DNA of 18,716 bases from an uncultured Collinsella sp. GTDB taxonomy: Bacteria; Actinomycetota; Coriobacteriia; Coriobacteriales; Coriobacteriaceae. Under the pieces are notes generated by a model, which was given only the letters and a program-made list of their open reading frames with translations, was not told where the DNA came from and did no database searches. The stretch is taken from assembly GCA_900550735.1 (NCBI GenBank), contig URTD01000019.1, forward strand, positions 1-18,716, in the 5' to 3' direction. Below, one piece after another: positions 1 through 7,243 of this stretch (position 1 is the stretch's first letter; each line of letters starts with the position of its first letter). Made by a program: the position numbers and the translations under genes.

Positions 1-290
1 TTTTCCATACCGGCCGGCGTATAGCCTAAGGCCGAGCCGAAGAAGTCTGTTTCCGCCAGTTCTTCCGCATCCCATTCGCCCCAAGCCGTACCGGCAGCTA
101 AGAGCCCTAAAGGCGTGGCCAAGATGAGGGCGCCCAAGAGTCCGAACAGGGATTTACTCGACGAAGCCGGAGCCGTCATTTGGAACAAATCGGGAGAGGT
201 TTTCTTGAGATAAGCCAAGGCACCTGTCGTGAAGATGACTTCGGCCAAGCCGAAAATCGTGATGTGGCCGATCATCATGGCCGGAATGCC
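1..290 (-). other. CbiM-like C-terminal segment fused to the OPT gene (possible assembly chimera)
   Basis: This is the sub-region of the minus-strand frame whose product matches the cobalt ECF permease CbiM rather than OPT: GHITIFGLAEVIFTTGALAYLKK, an amphipathic linker, one further transmembrane segment, then TAWGEW and a GYTP ending. The boundary cannot be fixed to the base. It lies at about 260-300, where GIPAMMIG could fit either family. Codons here (GAA, AAA, TTA, TTG, AGT, ACA) differ from the GAG/CTG/CTC preference of the rest of the window, pointing to a lower-GC source. Either a real in-frame recombinant or a misjoined contig would look like this. No cbiN, cbiQ or cbiO gene is visible, though they could lie beyond the edge. 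Confidence 0.65.
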
Positions 291-1724
291 GAGCCAGTAC
301 ATGACGATGCCGGCGATAAAGCCGCCCGCAAACCACGGCACGCTCGGGATGCCCGAGACCATGGTGGCGACGACGCTTGCCTGCGCGGCCACAAAGCTCT
401 TGTCGGGTCCAAAGGCGTCCGGACCATAGGCGGTTACGAGCGCGACCATGACGGCGGCAGCGACCAGGGCGCCCACGATGCCGCCGATGGCCTGGCCGAC
501 CCACTGTGCACGCGGGTTGGTGCCCAGCACGGCGCCGGCCTTAAAGTCGTTCATGACGTCGCCCGCAAGGCCGCACGCTACGGCCACGATGCCGGCGATA
601 AAGAACAGTTTAACCTGCGCGAGCTGCGCGAAGGCAGCCACGATGAGCATAACGATGAGGCCAAAGATCTCCATGGGGTCGATGCCCGTCTGGCCGCAGC
701 TCTGTGCGCTCATGATGGTGGTGACAAAGGTGAACAGCGTCACGATGACGGCCGGGACGGGACCAAGGTCGAGCGCGATGGCGACGATCACGGCGATGGC
801 GGCAGCGCCCAGGCCGATGATGCCGGCGTCGAGTTTAAGGGAGCCCGAGATGAGCGACTGCTCGTCGGTGTCGGTGGAGCTGTCGGCGGCAAGACCGCGG
901 ACGATACCGGCGACCTGCGGCAGGATGTCCTTGAGGACGACGGCGACGCCAAAGCCCATCATGAGGCCCATGCCCAGGGACTTGACGATGCCTTGCGCAG
1001 TCATAACGTCGAACAGACCGGCAGCGGTGCCGCCCACGATGATGCCAAAGTTGCCCAACAGGGCGCCGGCAAACCAGAAAGCGACCGGGGCGAAGCCCAC
1101 GAGGAAGCCGATGGACAGCAGCATGGGCGAGTTGTAGATGGCAAAGGTCACGCCGGGGATGTTGAGCGTGCACAGCATGCTGGGCACCACGCCCAGGGCG
1201 TCGCGCAGCACGCTGTAGATGCCTGCGATGGCCATGGAGCCAAAGAGCTGCTTACCGGTCTTGCCGCCGGCCTCGGTGGCGCGTAGGGTCTGAGCTGCGG
1301 CGTTGCCGGTGGGGAACTCAAGCGCGGCGTCCACGATAAAGTGACGGTGGATGAGCGCGGTGGCCAGCAGGCCCAGGATGGTGCCGGCGAGCGCCACGAT
1401 AAACATGTCGAGCCAGCTGATCTGGTCGGCATAGCCCAGCATCCAGGCGCCCGGGATGGTAAACGCCAGGCCGCCGGCGACCATGGCGCCCGCGGACATG
1501 ATGGTGTGGGTGACGTTGGCCTCGTTGAGGCTGGCGTTGCCCATGAGCTTCAGGAAGAACAGCGAGATGACGGCAGCGAAAATGATTGGCCAGGGGAGGG
1601 CGCCCATCTTGAGGGCCGTGTAGGCCGAGCTTGCCGTGATGATCACGCAGCCAAGGACGCCGATGACGACACCGCGCAGCGTGAGTTGCCCGCGCATCGA
1701 GGCGCGGTTCGAGGGATTGCTCAT
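1..1724 (-). CDS. OPT-family oligopeptide/metal transporter, with an in-frame CbiM-like C-terminus (partial at window edge)
   Basis: An open frame runs from an ATG at 1724 leftwards to the window edge without a stop (574 codons seen). An AAAGGAG ribosome site precedes the start. Residues 1 to about 478 are a polytopic membrane protein of the OPT (oligopeptide transporter/YSL) type. They contain the family-typical FPTGNAAAQTL segment near residue 137, many hydrophobic segments and NFGIIVGG/MGLMMGFG stretches. OPT proteins are proton-coupled importers of peptides or metal chelates. From about residue 478 the protein reads GIPAMMIGHITIFGLAE, then ATPLGLLAAGTAWGEW and GYTPAGME. This is the C-terminal signature of CbiM, the substrate-binding permease of cobalt ECF transporters, and not an OPT ending. 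Codon use changes at the same place: Glu is GAG in the OPT part but GAA in 6 of 6 cases after it, and TTA/TTG Leu codons appear. The C-terminus probably came from another gene or another genome. Confidence 0.8.
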   Translation of the reverse strand, partial: MSNPSNRASMRGQLTLRGVVIGVLGCVIITASSAYTALKMGALPWPIIFAAVISLFFLKLMGNASLNEANVTHTIMSAGAMVAGGLAFTIPGAWMLGYADQISWLDMFIVALAGTILGLLATALIHRHFIVDAALEFPTGNAAAQTLRATEAGGKTGKQLFGSMAIAGIYSVLRDALGVVPSMLCTLNIPGVTFAIYNSPMLLSIGFLVGFAPVAFWFAGALLGNFGIIVGGTAAGLFDVMTAQGIVKSLGMGLMMGFGVAVVLKDILPQVAGIVRGLAADSSTDTDEQSLISGSLKLDAGIIGLGAAAIAVIVAIALDLGPVPAVIVTLFTFVTTIMSAQSCGQTGIDPMEIFGLIVMLIVAAFAQLAQVKLFFIAGIVAVACGLAGDVMNDFKAGAVLGTNPRAQWVGQAIGGIVGALVAAAVMVALVTAYGPDAFGPDKSFVAAQASVVATMVSGIPSVPWFAGGFIAGIVMYWLGIPAMMIGHITIFGLAEVIFTTGALAYLKKTSPDLFQMTAPASSSKSLFGLLGALILATPLGLLAAGTAWGEWDAEELAETDFFGSALGYTPAGME

Positions 1725-1748
1725 ATTGAACTCCTTTGCGTATATCCG

Positions 1749-1787
1749 CTTCCCCCGGGAGCGCCGCTACGGATGCGGCGCGGGAAG
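1749..1787. promoter_or_regulatory. Strong hairpin in the leader of the OPT gene
   Basis: GCGCCGC (1761-1767) and GCGGCGC (1775-1781) form a perfect 7-bp stem around a 7-base loop. Outside a 6-base bulge, CTTCCC (1749-1754) pairs with GGGAAG (1782-1787). It lies about 25 bases upstream of the OPT start codon, in its untranslated leader. No U-run follows on either strand, so it is not a standard intrinsic terminator. A role in leader control or mRNA stability is a guess. Confidence 0.4.
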
Positions 1788-1834
1788 TCGGGTTACCAAA
1801 GGCCGTCGCGTGAGCTCGCAAACGACCGCGCATC

Positions 1835-1889
1835 AGTATAGCCGCAACCTAGTCATTTTGGGATGACTGGTTTAGGTAGGCGATATACT
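1835..1889. promoter_or_regulatory. Divergent promoter region with a central dyad between the OPT gene and coaX
   Basis: TATACT occurs once on each strand, at 1840-1835 (minus, towards the OPT gene) and at 1884-1889 (plus, towards coaX). Both are good -10 candidates. Between them AGTCAT (1851-1856) and ATGACT (1863-1868) form an inverted repeat with a 6-base spacer. The dyad sits where both -35 elements would be, and no consensus -35 is present on either strand. This layout suits a regulator acting on both promoters, but it rests on pattern only. Confidence 0.35.
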
Positions 1890-1916
1890 GCTGGGCAGAC
1901 GAAAGGAGCGCCGACG

Positions 1917-2768
1917 ATGCTTAATGGGTGCGCATATATATTGACGGTCGACGTGGGTAACACGTTCATTCGCTTTGGCCTGTTTGCAGAGGATTCGGCC
2001 GCGGCGCAGGAATGCCCGCTTGCGACGTGCGAGATCACGACGCCATCGAGCATTACGGCCGACGAAGCGCGTATGCGTCTCGCTCAAGTCATGGCCGCGC
2101 TGGCGGCTGATGCGGGCATGCCCGGCGCGCTCGTGCCCACGGCGGCCGTGCTGAGCTGCGTGGTGCCGGCGCTCGAGCGCCCGTGGAAGGCGGCGCTTTC
2201 CCGTACCTGCACGGGGCGCGTGCTCACCGTGGGGCCGGGCCTCAAGACCGGCATGCCCGTGCACTACGACGACCCGGCCGAGATCGGCCCCGACCGCATC
2301 GCCGATGCCGTGGCGGCCCGTGCCGTCTACGGCTCTCCGTGCATCGTGATCGACCTGGGCACTACGACCAATATTGAGGTCATCGATGCGCGCGGAACCT
2401 TTGTGGGCGGCGTCATCGCGCCGGGTCTGGCGCTCGGTGCCCGGTCGCTTTCGGCCGCTGCGGCGCGCCTGCCGCAGGTTGAGCCTTCGGCGCCAACGCA
2501 TGTGATTGGTCGCAACACGCGTGAGGCCATGCGCTCGGGCGTGGTTCTGGGCGAGGTGGCCCGTATCGACGGCATGCTCGACATGGTGCTCGCCGAGATG
2601 CGCGCGACCAAGGCCGCGGGGGAGGGCAGCGTGCCCATCGTCATTACCGGCGACGATGCCGAGGCACTCGCGTCGCTGGTCGGTCACAGTCTGACGGTCG
2701 ACGATGCGCTGACGTTGCGGGGTCTCGCCGAGCTCTACCGCATCAACCAAAAGCCCCGCCGCGTGTAA
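1917..2768 (+). CDS. coaX: Type III pantothenate kinase
   Basis: This 283-residue cytoplasmic kinase phosphorylates pantothenate with ATP, the first step of coenzyme A synthesis. It belongs to the ASKHA fold. DVGNT (residues 12-16) is the phosphate-1 motif, GPDR (124-127) carries the catalytic Asp, DLGTT (146-150) is phosphate-2, and GGVIAPGL follows it. Together they identify the type III (CoaX) family rather than CoaA or CoaW. The frame is open from 1863, but the ATG at 1917 is preferred because GAAAGGAG lies 8 bases before it and the DVGNT motif then falls at the usual distance from the N-terminus. The gene is divergent from the OPT transporter and is closed by a hairpin terminator directly at its stop codon. 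Confidence 0.95.
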   Translation: MLNGCAYILTVDVGNTFIRFGLFAEDSAAAQECPLATCEITTPSSITADEARMRLAQVMAALAADAGMPGALVPTAAVLSCVVPALERPWKAALSRTCTGRVLTVGPGLKTGMPVHYDDPAEIGPDRIADAVAARAVYGSPCIVIDLGTTTNIEVIDARGTFVGGVIAPGLALGARSLSAAAARLPQVEPSAPTHVIGRNTREAMRSGVVLGEVARIDGMLDMVLAEMRATKAAGEGSVPIVITGDDAEALASLVGHSLTVDDALTLRGLAELYRINQKPRRV

Positions 2769-2806
2769 AGGTGAGGGCGCCGGTGGGACAAACGCCCCCA
2801 CCTTTT
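2767..2806 (+). terminator. Rho-independent terminator of coaX
   Basis: Arms at 2767-2779 (AAAGGTGAGGGCG) and 2793-2805 (CGCCCCCACCTTT) pair over 13 positions with one A-C mismatch, leaving a 13-base loop and ending in TTTT. The left arm begins in the coaX TAA stop codon. Confidence 0.8.
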
Positions 2807-2812
2807 ACCTGC

Positions 2813-2818
2813 TACAAT
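2813..2818 (+). promoter_or_regulatory. Candidate -10 box for the dCMP deaminase gene
   Basis: TACAAT lies just after the coaX terminator and 35 bases before the chosen ATG. No convincing -35 hexamer was found at 16-18 bases upstream, so the call rests on the -10 and its position. Confidence 0.35.
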
Positions 2819-2852
2819 GGGTCAAACTATTGCGATTACGGAGGTGTCTGCC

Positions 2853-3377
2853 ATGTCGGACGATCTTCATCAAACTTCGTCAGGCAAGCGCCTGGACGTC
2901 ATTAGCTGGGACGAGTTCTTTATGAGCGTGGCCATCGCCGCGCAGCGCCGCAGCAAGGACCCCAACACGCAGGTGGGTGCGTGCATCGCCAACACCAACC
3001 ACCGCATCCTTTCGGTGGGCTACAACGGTACGCCCTCGGCGCTCAACGACGACTTTTTCCCGTGGGGCACGAGCGATGACCCGCTGCAGGACAAGCATAA
3101 CTACGTAGTCCATGCCGAGGCCAACGCCGTGCTCAACTATCGCGGCTCGCTCAAGGACCTCGAGGGTTCCACGGTCTACGTCACGCTGTTCCCGTGCCAT
3201 GACTGCGCCAAGATTTTGGCTCAGGTGGGCGTGGGCGAGGTTGTCTACCTGGACAACAAGTACGCCGACACCGATGATGGACGCATCAGCCGCCGCATCC
3301 TCGACTCCTGTGGCATCAGCTACCGCCAGGTTATCGTCGATGTTCACATCGGCACCGAGGGGCGGGCTCAGCAGTAG
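2853..3377 (+). CDS. Deoxycytidylate (dCMP) deaminase, ComEB-type
   Basis: A 174-residue zinc-dependent deaminase that would convert dCMP to dUMP, feeding thymidylate synthesis. HAE (residues 87-89) supplies the zinc histidine and the proton-shuttling glutamate, and PCHDC (114-118) supplies the two zinc cysteines. The N-terminal region with DPNTQVGACI and GYNGTP is typical of dCMP deaminases, as opposed to cytidine or tRNA adenosine deaminases. The frame could open at 2817, but ACGGAGGTG lies about 7 bases before the ATG at 2853, which gives the usual family length. It lies between two terminator-like hairpins and looks monocistronic. The ComEB name refers to the Bacillus homologue and implies no competence role here. 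Confidence 0.9.
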   Translation: MSDDLHQTSSGKRLDVISWDEFFMSVAIAAQRRSKDPNTQVGACIANTNHRILSVGYNGTPSALNDDFFPWGTSDDPLQDKHNYVVHAEANAVLNYRGSLKDLEGSTVYVTLFPCHDCAKILAQVGVGEVVYLDNKYADTDDGRISRRILDSCGISYRQVIVDVHIGTEGRAQQ

Positions 3378-3511
3378 CGCGTGGCAACGCCAGCTGGCAA
3401 CAAAAGGCAGCCAAAAGAGCCCCGTCCCAAATTGACTACTCGTGAAAGTCGCGTCTGCGCGCATGGACGGCTCGTGAGCGGGTACACGGCTGTAGTAACA
3501 TAGCTTCTGTC

Positions 3512-3527
3512 CGCGGGCGCGCCCGCG
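3512..3527. repeat. Perfect 16-bp GC palindrome upstream of the NifU-like gene
   Basis: CGCGGGCGCGCCCGCG is its own reverse complement and sits 22 bases before the GTG start, immediately before the ribosome site. It could be an operator or a leader hairpin. The surrounding 3378-3549 stretch holds no gene; it also has a GCCAGCTGGC palindrome at 3389-3398. Confidence 0.5.
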
Positions 3528-3549
3528 TAATTGTGAGAAAGGAGCCCCT

Positions 3550-3828
3550 GTGGCTGTTAACGAAGAGCTGCTTAAGAAGGTTCTTGAAGAGATTCGCCCC
3601 AACCTGCAGGCCGATGGCGGCGATATGGAGTATGTGGGCGTTGACGACGAGGGCGTCGTCAAACTGGAGCTGCAGGGCGCTTGCGCCGGCTGCCCCATGA
3701 GCTCGCTGACCCTGTCCATGGGTATTGAGCGCATCCTGAAGGAGCATGTGCCCGGCGTTACCCGAGTTGAGCAGGTCAATGCCTCCGGCGAGACCGACGA
3801 TCTGTACGACGAGTACGCGCCGTTCTAA
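3550..3828 (+). CDS. NifU C-terminal-domain (Nfu-type) iron-sulfur carrier
   Basis: This 92-residue protein consists only of the NifU C-terminal (Nfu) domain. The signature is a CxxC pair, C45 and C48, within GACAGCPMSS; across two subunits it would hold a 4Fe-4S cluster. Proteins of this type carry assembled clusters to apo-enzymes in the cytoplasm. The preceding QADGGDMEYV stretch is also typical. GTG at 3550 is the start, with AGAAAGGAG about 6 bases upstream. No other suf or isc gene is next to it, so it is encoded alone. The acidic C-terminus (DDLYDEYAPF) is not part of the core fold. Confidence 0.92.
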   Translation: MAVNEELLKKVLEEIRPNLQADGGDMEYVGVDDEGVVKLELQGACAGCPMSSLTLSMGIERILKEHVPGVTRVEQVNASGETDDLYDEYAPF

Positions 3829-3878
3829 GCTGCGAAAGCTGCGGACGGCATACTCCGCATAGACGTTACGCCCAAATA

Positions 3879-3914
3879 TGCGGCTGCGAGCGCAAGGCCC
3901 GCGGCCGCATTTGT
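3879..3914 (+). terminator. Possible weak terminator after the NifU-like gene
   Basis: TGCGGC (3879-3884) pairs with GCCGCA (3904-3909), extended by A-T pairs on the outside and followed by TTTGT. The loop is long (19 bases) and the T-run short. It lies in the leader of lgt and could instead be a leader hairpin. Confidence 0.35.
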
Positions 3915-3937
3915 ATGTAGGGAGTAGGAGGGTCGAC

Positions 3938-4759
3938 ATGCTCAACGACTTCTACCATATGCTTGATCCTGTCGCGATCTCGGCGGGCCCCATCACCATC
4001 TACTGGTACGGCCTGGCCTACGTGGTCGGCGCCCTGCTCACGGCGGTCGTCATGTACCGCACGCAGCGTCGCTGGGGCCTTAACATCACGATTGACGACC
4101 TGACGAGTGTCGTGGTCGGCGTGGTCTTTGGCCTCATTATCGGTGCGCGCCTGTTCTACGTCATCTTTTACGGCGACGGCTACTACTGGGCGCATCCGCT
4201 CGAGATCTTTGCCACCAATGAAGGCGGCATGAGCTTCCATGGCGGCCTGGTGGGCGGCATCATCGGCGGCGTGCTCGTGTGCCGCATGTATAAGCTCGAC
4301 GCATGGACTTTGGCGGACCTTGCCGTCATAGGCGCGCCGCTGGCGCTGTGCCTGGGACGTTGCGCCAACTTCGTGAACGGAGAGCTGTGGGGCAAGCCGA
4401 CCGATCTGCCATGGGGCGTGGTCTTTGGCGGGACTGCGGGCGAGATGCCGCGTCACCCCTCCCAGCTCTACGAGGCATTTCTTGAGGGCATCGTGCTCTT
4501 TTGCATTCTGCAGGTGCTCAGCCGCAAAAAGCCGCTACTGCCCCAAGGCACGTTTATGGGCGTCTTTGTGATGGGTTACGGCATCGTTCGCTTTTTGATT
4601 GAGTTTGTGCGTGTGCCCGATGCGCAGCTGGGCTATCTGCTGGGCGGCGTCATCACCATGGGTCAGCTGCTGAGCCTGCCGCTCGTAATCGCGGGCCTGG
4701 CGCTCATCATCTTTGCTCGTCGCCGCAACCAACCCCAGCGCATCTACCTCGACGCCTAA
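3938..4759 (+). CDS. lgt: Prolipoprotein diacylglyceryl transferase
   Basis: This 273-residue polytopic inner-membrane enzyme transfers diacylglycerol from phosphatidylglycerol to the lipobox cysteine of prolipoproteins, the first lipoprotein-maturation step. GGMSFHGG (96-103) contains the essential histidine (H101, matching E. coli H103). GRCANFVNGE (140-149) is the Lgt signature with the essential Arg, Asn and Glu, and HPSQLYE (173-179) is also diagnostic. About seven hydrophobic segments are visible. An in-frame ATG exists at 3878, but 3938 is chosen because GGAGTAGGAGGG precedes it and the N-terminus MLNDFYHMLDPVA fits the family. The gene is followed by a repeat-rich spacer and not by lspA. 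Confidence 0.96.
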   Translation: MLNDFYHMLDPVAISAGPITIYWYGLAYVVGALLTAVVMYRTQRRWGLNITIDDLTSVVVGVVFGLIIGARLFYVIFYGDGYYWAHPLEIFATNEGGMSFHGGLVGGIIGGVLVCRMYKLDAWTLADLAVIGAPLALCLGRCANFVNGELWGKPTDLPWGVVFGGTAGEMPRHPSQLYEAFLEGIVLFCILQVLSRKKPLLPQGTFMGVFVMGYGIVRFLIEFVRVPDAQLGYLLGGVITMGQLLSLPLVIAGLALIIFARRRNQPQRIYLDA

Positions 4760-4762
4760 CTA

Positions 4763-4790
4763 CCACAAAGGGGACAGGCACTTTTGTAGT
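4763..4790. repeat. Short stem-loop repeat with CAAAGGGGACA core (copy 1)
   Basis: Just past the lgt stop, ACCACAAAG and CTTTTGTAGT can pair imperfectly around GGGACAGGCA. The 11-base string CAAAGGGGACA (4766-4776) recurs exactly at 7111-7121 after the next gene. It may act as a gene-end hairpin. Confidence 0.45.
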
Positions 4791-4818
4791 GATTCGCTGG
4801 GCAACGATGACAGAACCG

Positions 4819-4873
4819 TAACGTTTCCCCAGATAAAACCTGCCAAAATAAACCTGTCCCTTTTTGGCAGGTT
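4819..4873 (-). repeat. 55-bp dispersed repeat, copy A
   Basis: In reverse complement this matches 9702-9756 at 51 of 55 positions. It contains a perfect 13-bp stem, AAACCTGCCAAAA (4836-4848) with TTTTGGCAGGTTT (4862-4874), around a 13-base loop. It lies in the lgt to DUF6020-like spacer and ends just before that gene's ribosome site. It looks like a REP-type intergenic repeat. Confidence 0.75.
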
Positions 4874-4894
4874 TCTAGAAAGGCTCTTTGGACT

Positions 4895-7078
4895 GTGAAG
4901 GATTCCGATCTCTCCACAACGGCTGCGCGCGACGCTGCCCGCATCGTCTGGTTTAAGCGCTACCCCGCCAAGCAGACGCTCATCGCATTTTTGCTCGCGC
5001 TGTTGGCGACCACGGCGTTTTCCATCGATCCCTCCCCGGTGTCGAGCAACGCAGTCTTGGCGATTGACCCCAAAGCCTCGGGCATGCTGTACGTGTGCTA
5101 CGAGGTGCTCCTCTCGTTTGCCGGCCATACCGACGCGGTCATGCTGCTTGCACTTGCTTGCCTGCTCACCTTGCCGTTTCGCTACGTGTTCTTTGGCCGT
5201 GGCGACACCTGGCGTCCATCGATCGTTCTGCCGTCGCTGTTCTTTGCCGTCTGCATGGTGTTCGGCCGCAGCTACGATCTCACCGACTCGGCCGAGATTG
5301 TCCTTGGCGACAAAGCCCGCATCATCTGCGCCTGGATTGGCGGCGCGGGCTGGATGCTCTTGGCGGTCGTTGCCTTCTACCTTGCCTTTGAGTGTCTAGA
5401 TTGGCTGAGCTCCCGACGCATCCCGTTTTCCGAAGCGCACTTTGGCCGCGTATGGCGTGTGACTCACGCCGTGCTCTCGGTCCATCCCTTTGCCGGGCCC
5501 TTCCTGGTGCTTATGATCGCCTGGACGCCCACGCTCATCGCTTCGCTGCCCGGCCTTTTTATGGGAGATACGGGCGCGCAGATTCGCCAGTGGTTCAACT
5601 ATCCCAATGGCACGAGCGACTACCTGCGCCTACTCAACCCCAACGTGCTGCTCAACGGGCATCATCCCGTAGCGCACACGGCCATTATCGGCTCGTGCGT
5701 CCAGCTGGGGCTTTCACTGTTCAACAGCGCCAACGCGGGTCTTGCCATCTACACCTGTGCTCAGTTCGCTATCACGGCCGCCTGCATGGCCTATTCCATT
5801 TCGTCGCTGCGCAAACTGGGCGTGAGCCTGCCGGTTCGCGGTGCGATCCTGCTGTTCTTTGCGTTTATGCCGATGTTCTCTAACTACGCGGCGTTGCTCA
5901 CCAAAGACGTGCTCTTTGCCGACGCGTTTTTGGTGCTGTTGGTGCAGACCGTCAAGCTCGTGGCATGTGGCTTGCCCCGTCGTGATGCCAATGTCGAGCG
6001 AGCGGGCGAGAAAGCCCCCGTGCTCTTTGCGCGCCACGACTGGCTGCTGCTCGCTCTGGGCGCCATGGGTTCCACGTTTCTGCGCAACGGCGGCCTGGTG
6101 TTTCCCCTGGCGGCATGCGTAATCGCGGCGGCGTTTTGCGTATGGGACGTGCATGTGGCTCGTCGTGCAGCCAAGCAGACTGGCGCTGCGCCTTCGGGCG
6201 CCATCCCGCGTTTCCGCTGGGTTGGCGTTCTCGCGGTGCTCGCGCTCTGCCTTGCCTCTAATATGTACTTCACCAAGGTCTTTATGCCGGCGCACGACAT
6301 TACGCCCGGCTCCAAGCGCGAAATCCTTTCGATTCCGTTCCAGCAGACGGCTCGTTTCGTCCAAAAGCACGACGGCCTCAACTCGGGCGTCAACCCTACG
6401 GTTAAGGAGGACGGCACCATCGTGGAGGCACCCTGCGACGGTTTGGTGACCGACGAAGAGCGCGCCGTGATCGACCGCGTGCTCAAGTACGAGAATCTGG
6501 GCCGCCGCTACAACCCCGACAAGTCCGATGCCGTCAAGAACTGCTTTAACGAGTACGCCTCGCAGGAGGACATCAAGGCCTATTTTGAGGTGTGGGCCCA
6601 GATGTTCAAAAAGGATCCCGAGTGCTATATCTCGGCGCTCATCAATAACTACTACGGTTATTTTTATCCGAGCGCGCGCGATGCCTGGGTCTACAGCACG
6701 GCGCGTAGTGCCGAGATCATGGCGCGTCCCGACAACCTCAAGTACTTCGACTTCCATCCGGTTGACAGCAACGTGGTGCGCTGGTGCGACCACCTGATCA
6801 ATTTGTACCGTGTGGCGGTGCAGCGTGTTCCCTTTATCTCGCTCACCATGAGCTCGGCCACCTATGTGTGGATCATGATCGCCGTGGTGGTCTACTTGCT
6901 GCGTCGTCATTCATGGCGTGCGCTGGCGATCTGGGTGCCGCTGTTGGGCGTGCTCGCTGTGTGCCTGATTGGCCCGTGCAACGGCTCGACTTACATGCGC
7001 TACCTGTATCCGGTCATCGCCTGCATGCCCTTCGCCATCGGCGCCACCGTCACCCGCAGCGACTTCTTCTGGTTCTAA
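4895..7078 (+). CDS. Large polytopic membrane protein, DUF6020-like
   Basis: This 727-residue protein has about a dozen hydrophobic segments, a cytoplasmic-looking N-terminus, a cluster of membrane segments in residues 25-430, a soluble stretch of roughly 180 residues (about 450-630), and two or three final membrane segments. The loop SLPGLFMGDTGAQIRQWFNYP followed by NGHHPVAHT resembles the acidic first-loop motif of GT-C-fold, lipid-linked-sugar glycosyltransferases. That makes a wall-glycan or glycolipid role possible, but the link is by resemblance only. It fits my memory of the uncharacterised DUF6020 family. GTG at 4895 is the start, with AGAAAGG about 11 bases upstream. It stands alone between two repeat-bearing spacers. 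Confidence 0.75.
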   Translation: MKDSDLSTTAARDAARIVWFKRYPAKQTLIAFLLALLATTAFSIDPSPVSSNAVLAIDPKASGMLYVCYEVLLSFAGHTDAVMLLALACLLTLPFRYVFFGRGDTWRPSIVLPSLFFAVCMVFGRSYDLTDSAEIVLGDKARIICAWIGGAGWMLLAVVAFYLAFECLDWLSSRRIPFSEAHFGRVWRVTHAVLSVHPFAGPFLVLMIAWTPTLIASLPGLFMGDTGAQIRQWFNYPNGTSDYLRLLNPNVLLNGHHPVAHTAIIGSCVQLGLSLFNSANAGLAIYTCAQFAITAACMAYSISSLRKLGVSLPVRGAILLFFAFMPMFSNYAALLTKDVLFADAFLVLLVQTVKLVACGLPRRDANVERAGEKAPVLFARHDWLLLALGAMGSTFLRNGGLVFPLAACVIAAAFCVWDVHVARRAAKQTGAAPSGAIPRFRWVGVLAVLALCLASNMYFTKVFMPAHDITPGSKREILSIPFQQTARFVQKHDGLNSGVNPTVKEDGTIVEAPCDGLVTDEERAVIDRVLKYENLGRRYNPDKSDAVKNCFNEYASQEDIKAYFEVWAQMFKKDPECYISALINNYYGYFYPSARDAWVYSTARSAEIMARPDNLKYFDFHPVDSNVVRWCDHLINLYRVAVQRVPFISLTMSSATYVWIMIAVVVYLLRRHSWRALAIWVPLLGVLAVCLIGPCNGSTYMRYLYPVIACMPFAIGATVTRSDFFWF

Positions 7079-7121
7079 TTTGGTGCATTGAGGGCCAGGT
7101 TTCTTTGCACCAAAGGGGACA
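7079..7121 (+). terminator. Gene-end hairpin plus CAAAGGGGACA repeat (copy 2)
   Basis: TTTGGTGCA (7079-7087) immediately after the stop codon pairs perfectly with TGCACCAAA (7106-7114) around an 18-base loop. The right arm runs into CAAAGGGGACA (7111-7121), identical to 4766-4776. There is no T-run, so termination is uncertain. It may instead be a member of the same intergenic repeat family. Confidence 0.45.
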
Positions 7122-7243
7122 TCATCACGACGCCTTCATTTTGGGGTTTATCTCGCAGGGCAGTAGGTATATCATAACGACGTTTGTTTATATTGCCCGA
7201 GCATCTGCGCTGGGCTTTAGGTCGAAACCGATAGGAGACACGT

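Noticed and set aside
180..1286. Long plus-strand frame opposite the OPT gene
   Set aside because: Its product is low-complexity Asp/Gly/His/Ala-rich, it has no ribosome site, and it is antisense to a clear membrane-protein frame with normal codon use.
3432..3437. TTGACT as a -35 box for the NifU-like gene
   Set aside because: No acceptable -10 lies 16-18 bases downstream.
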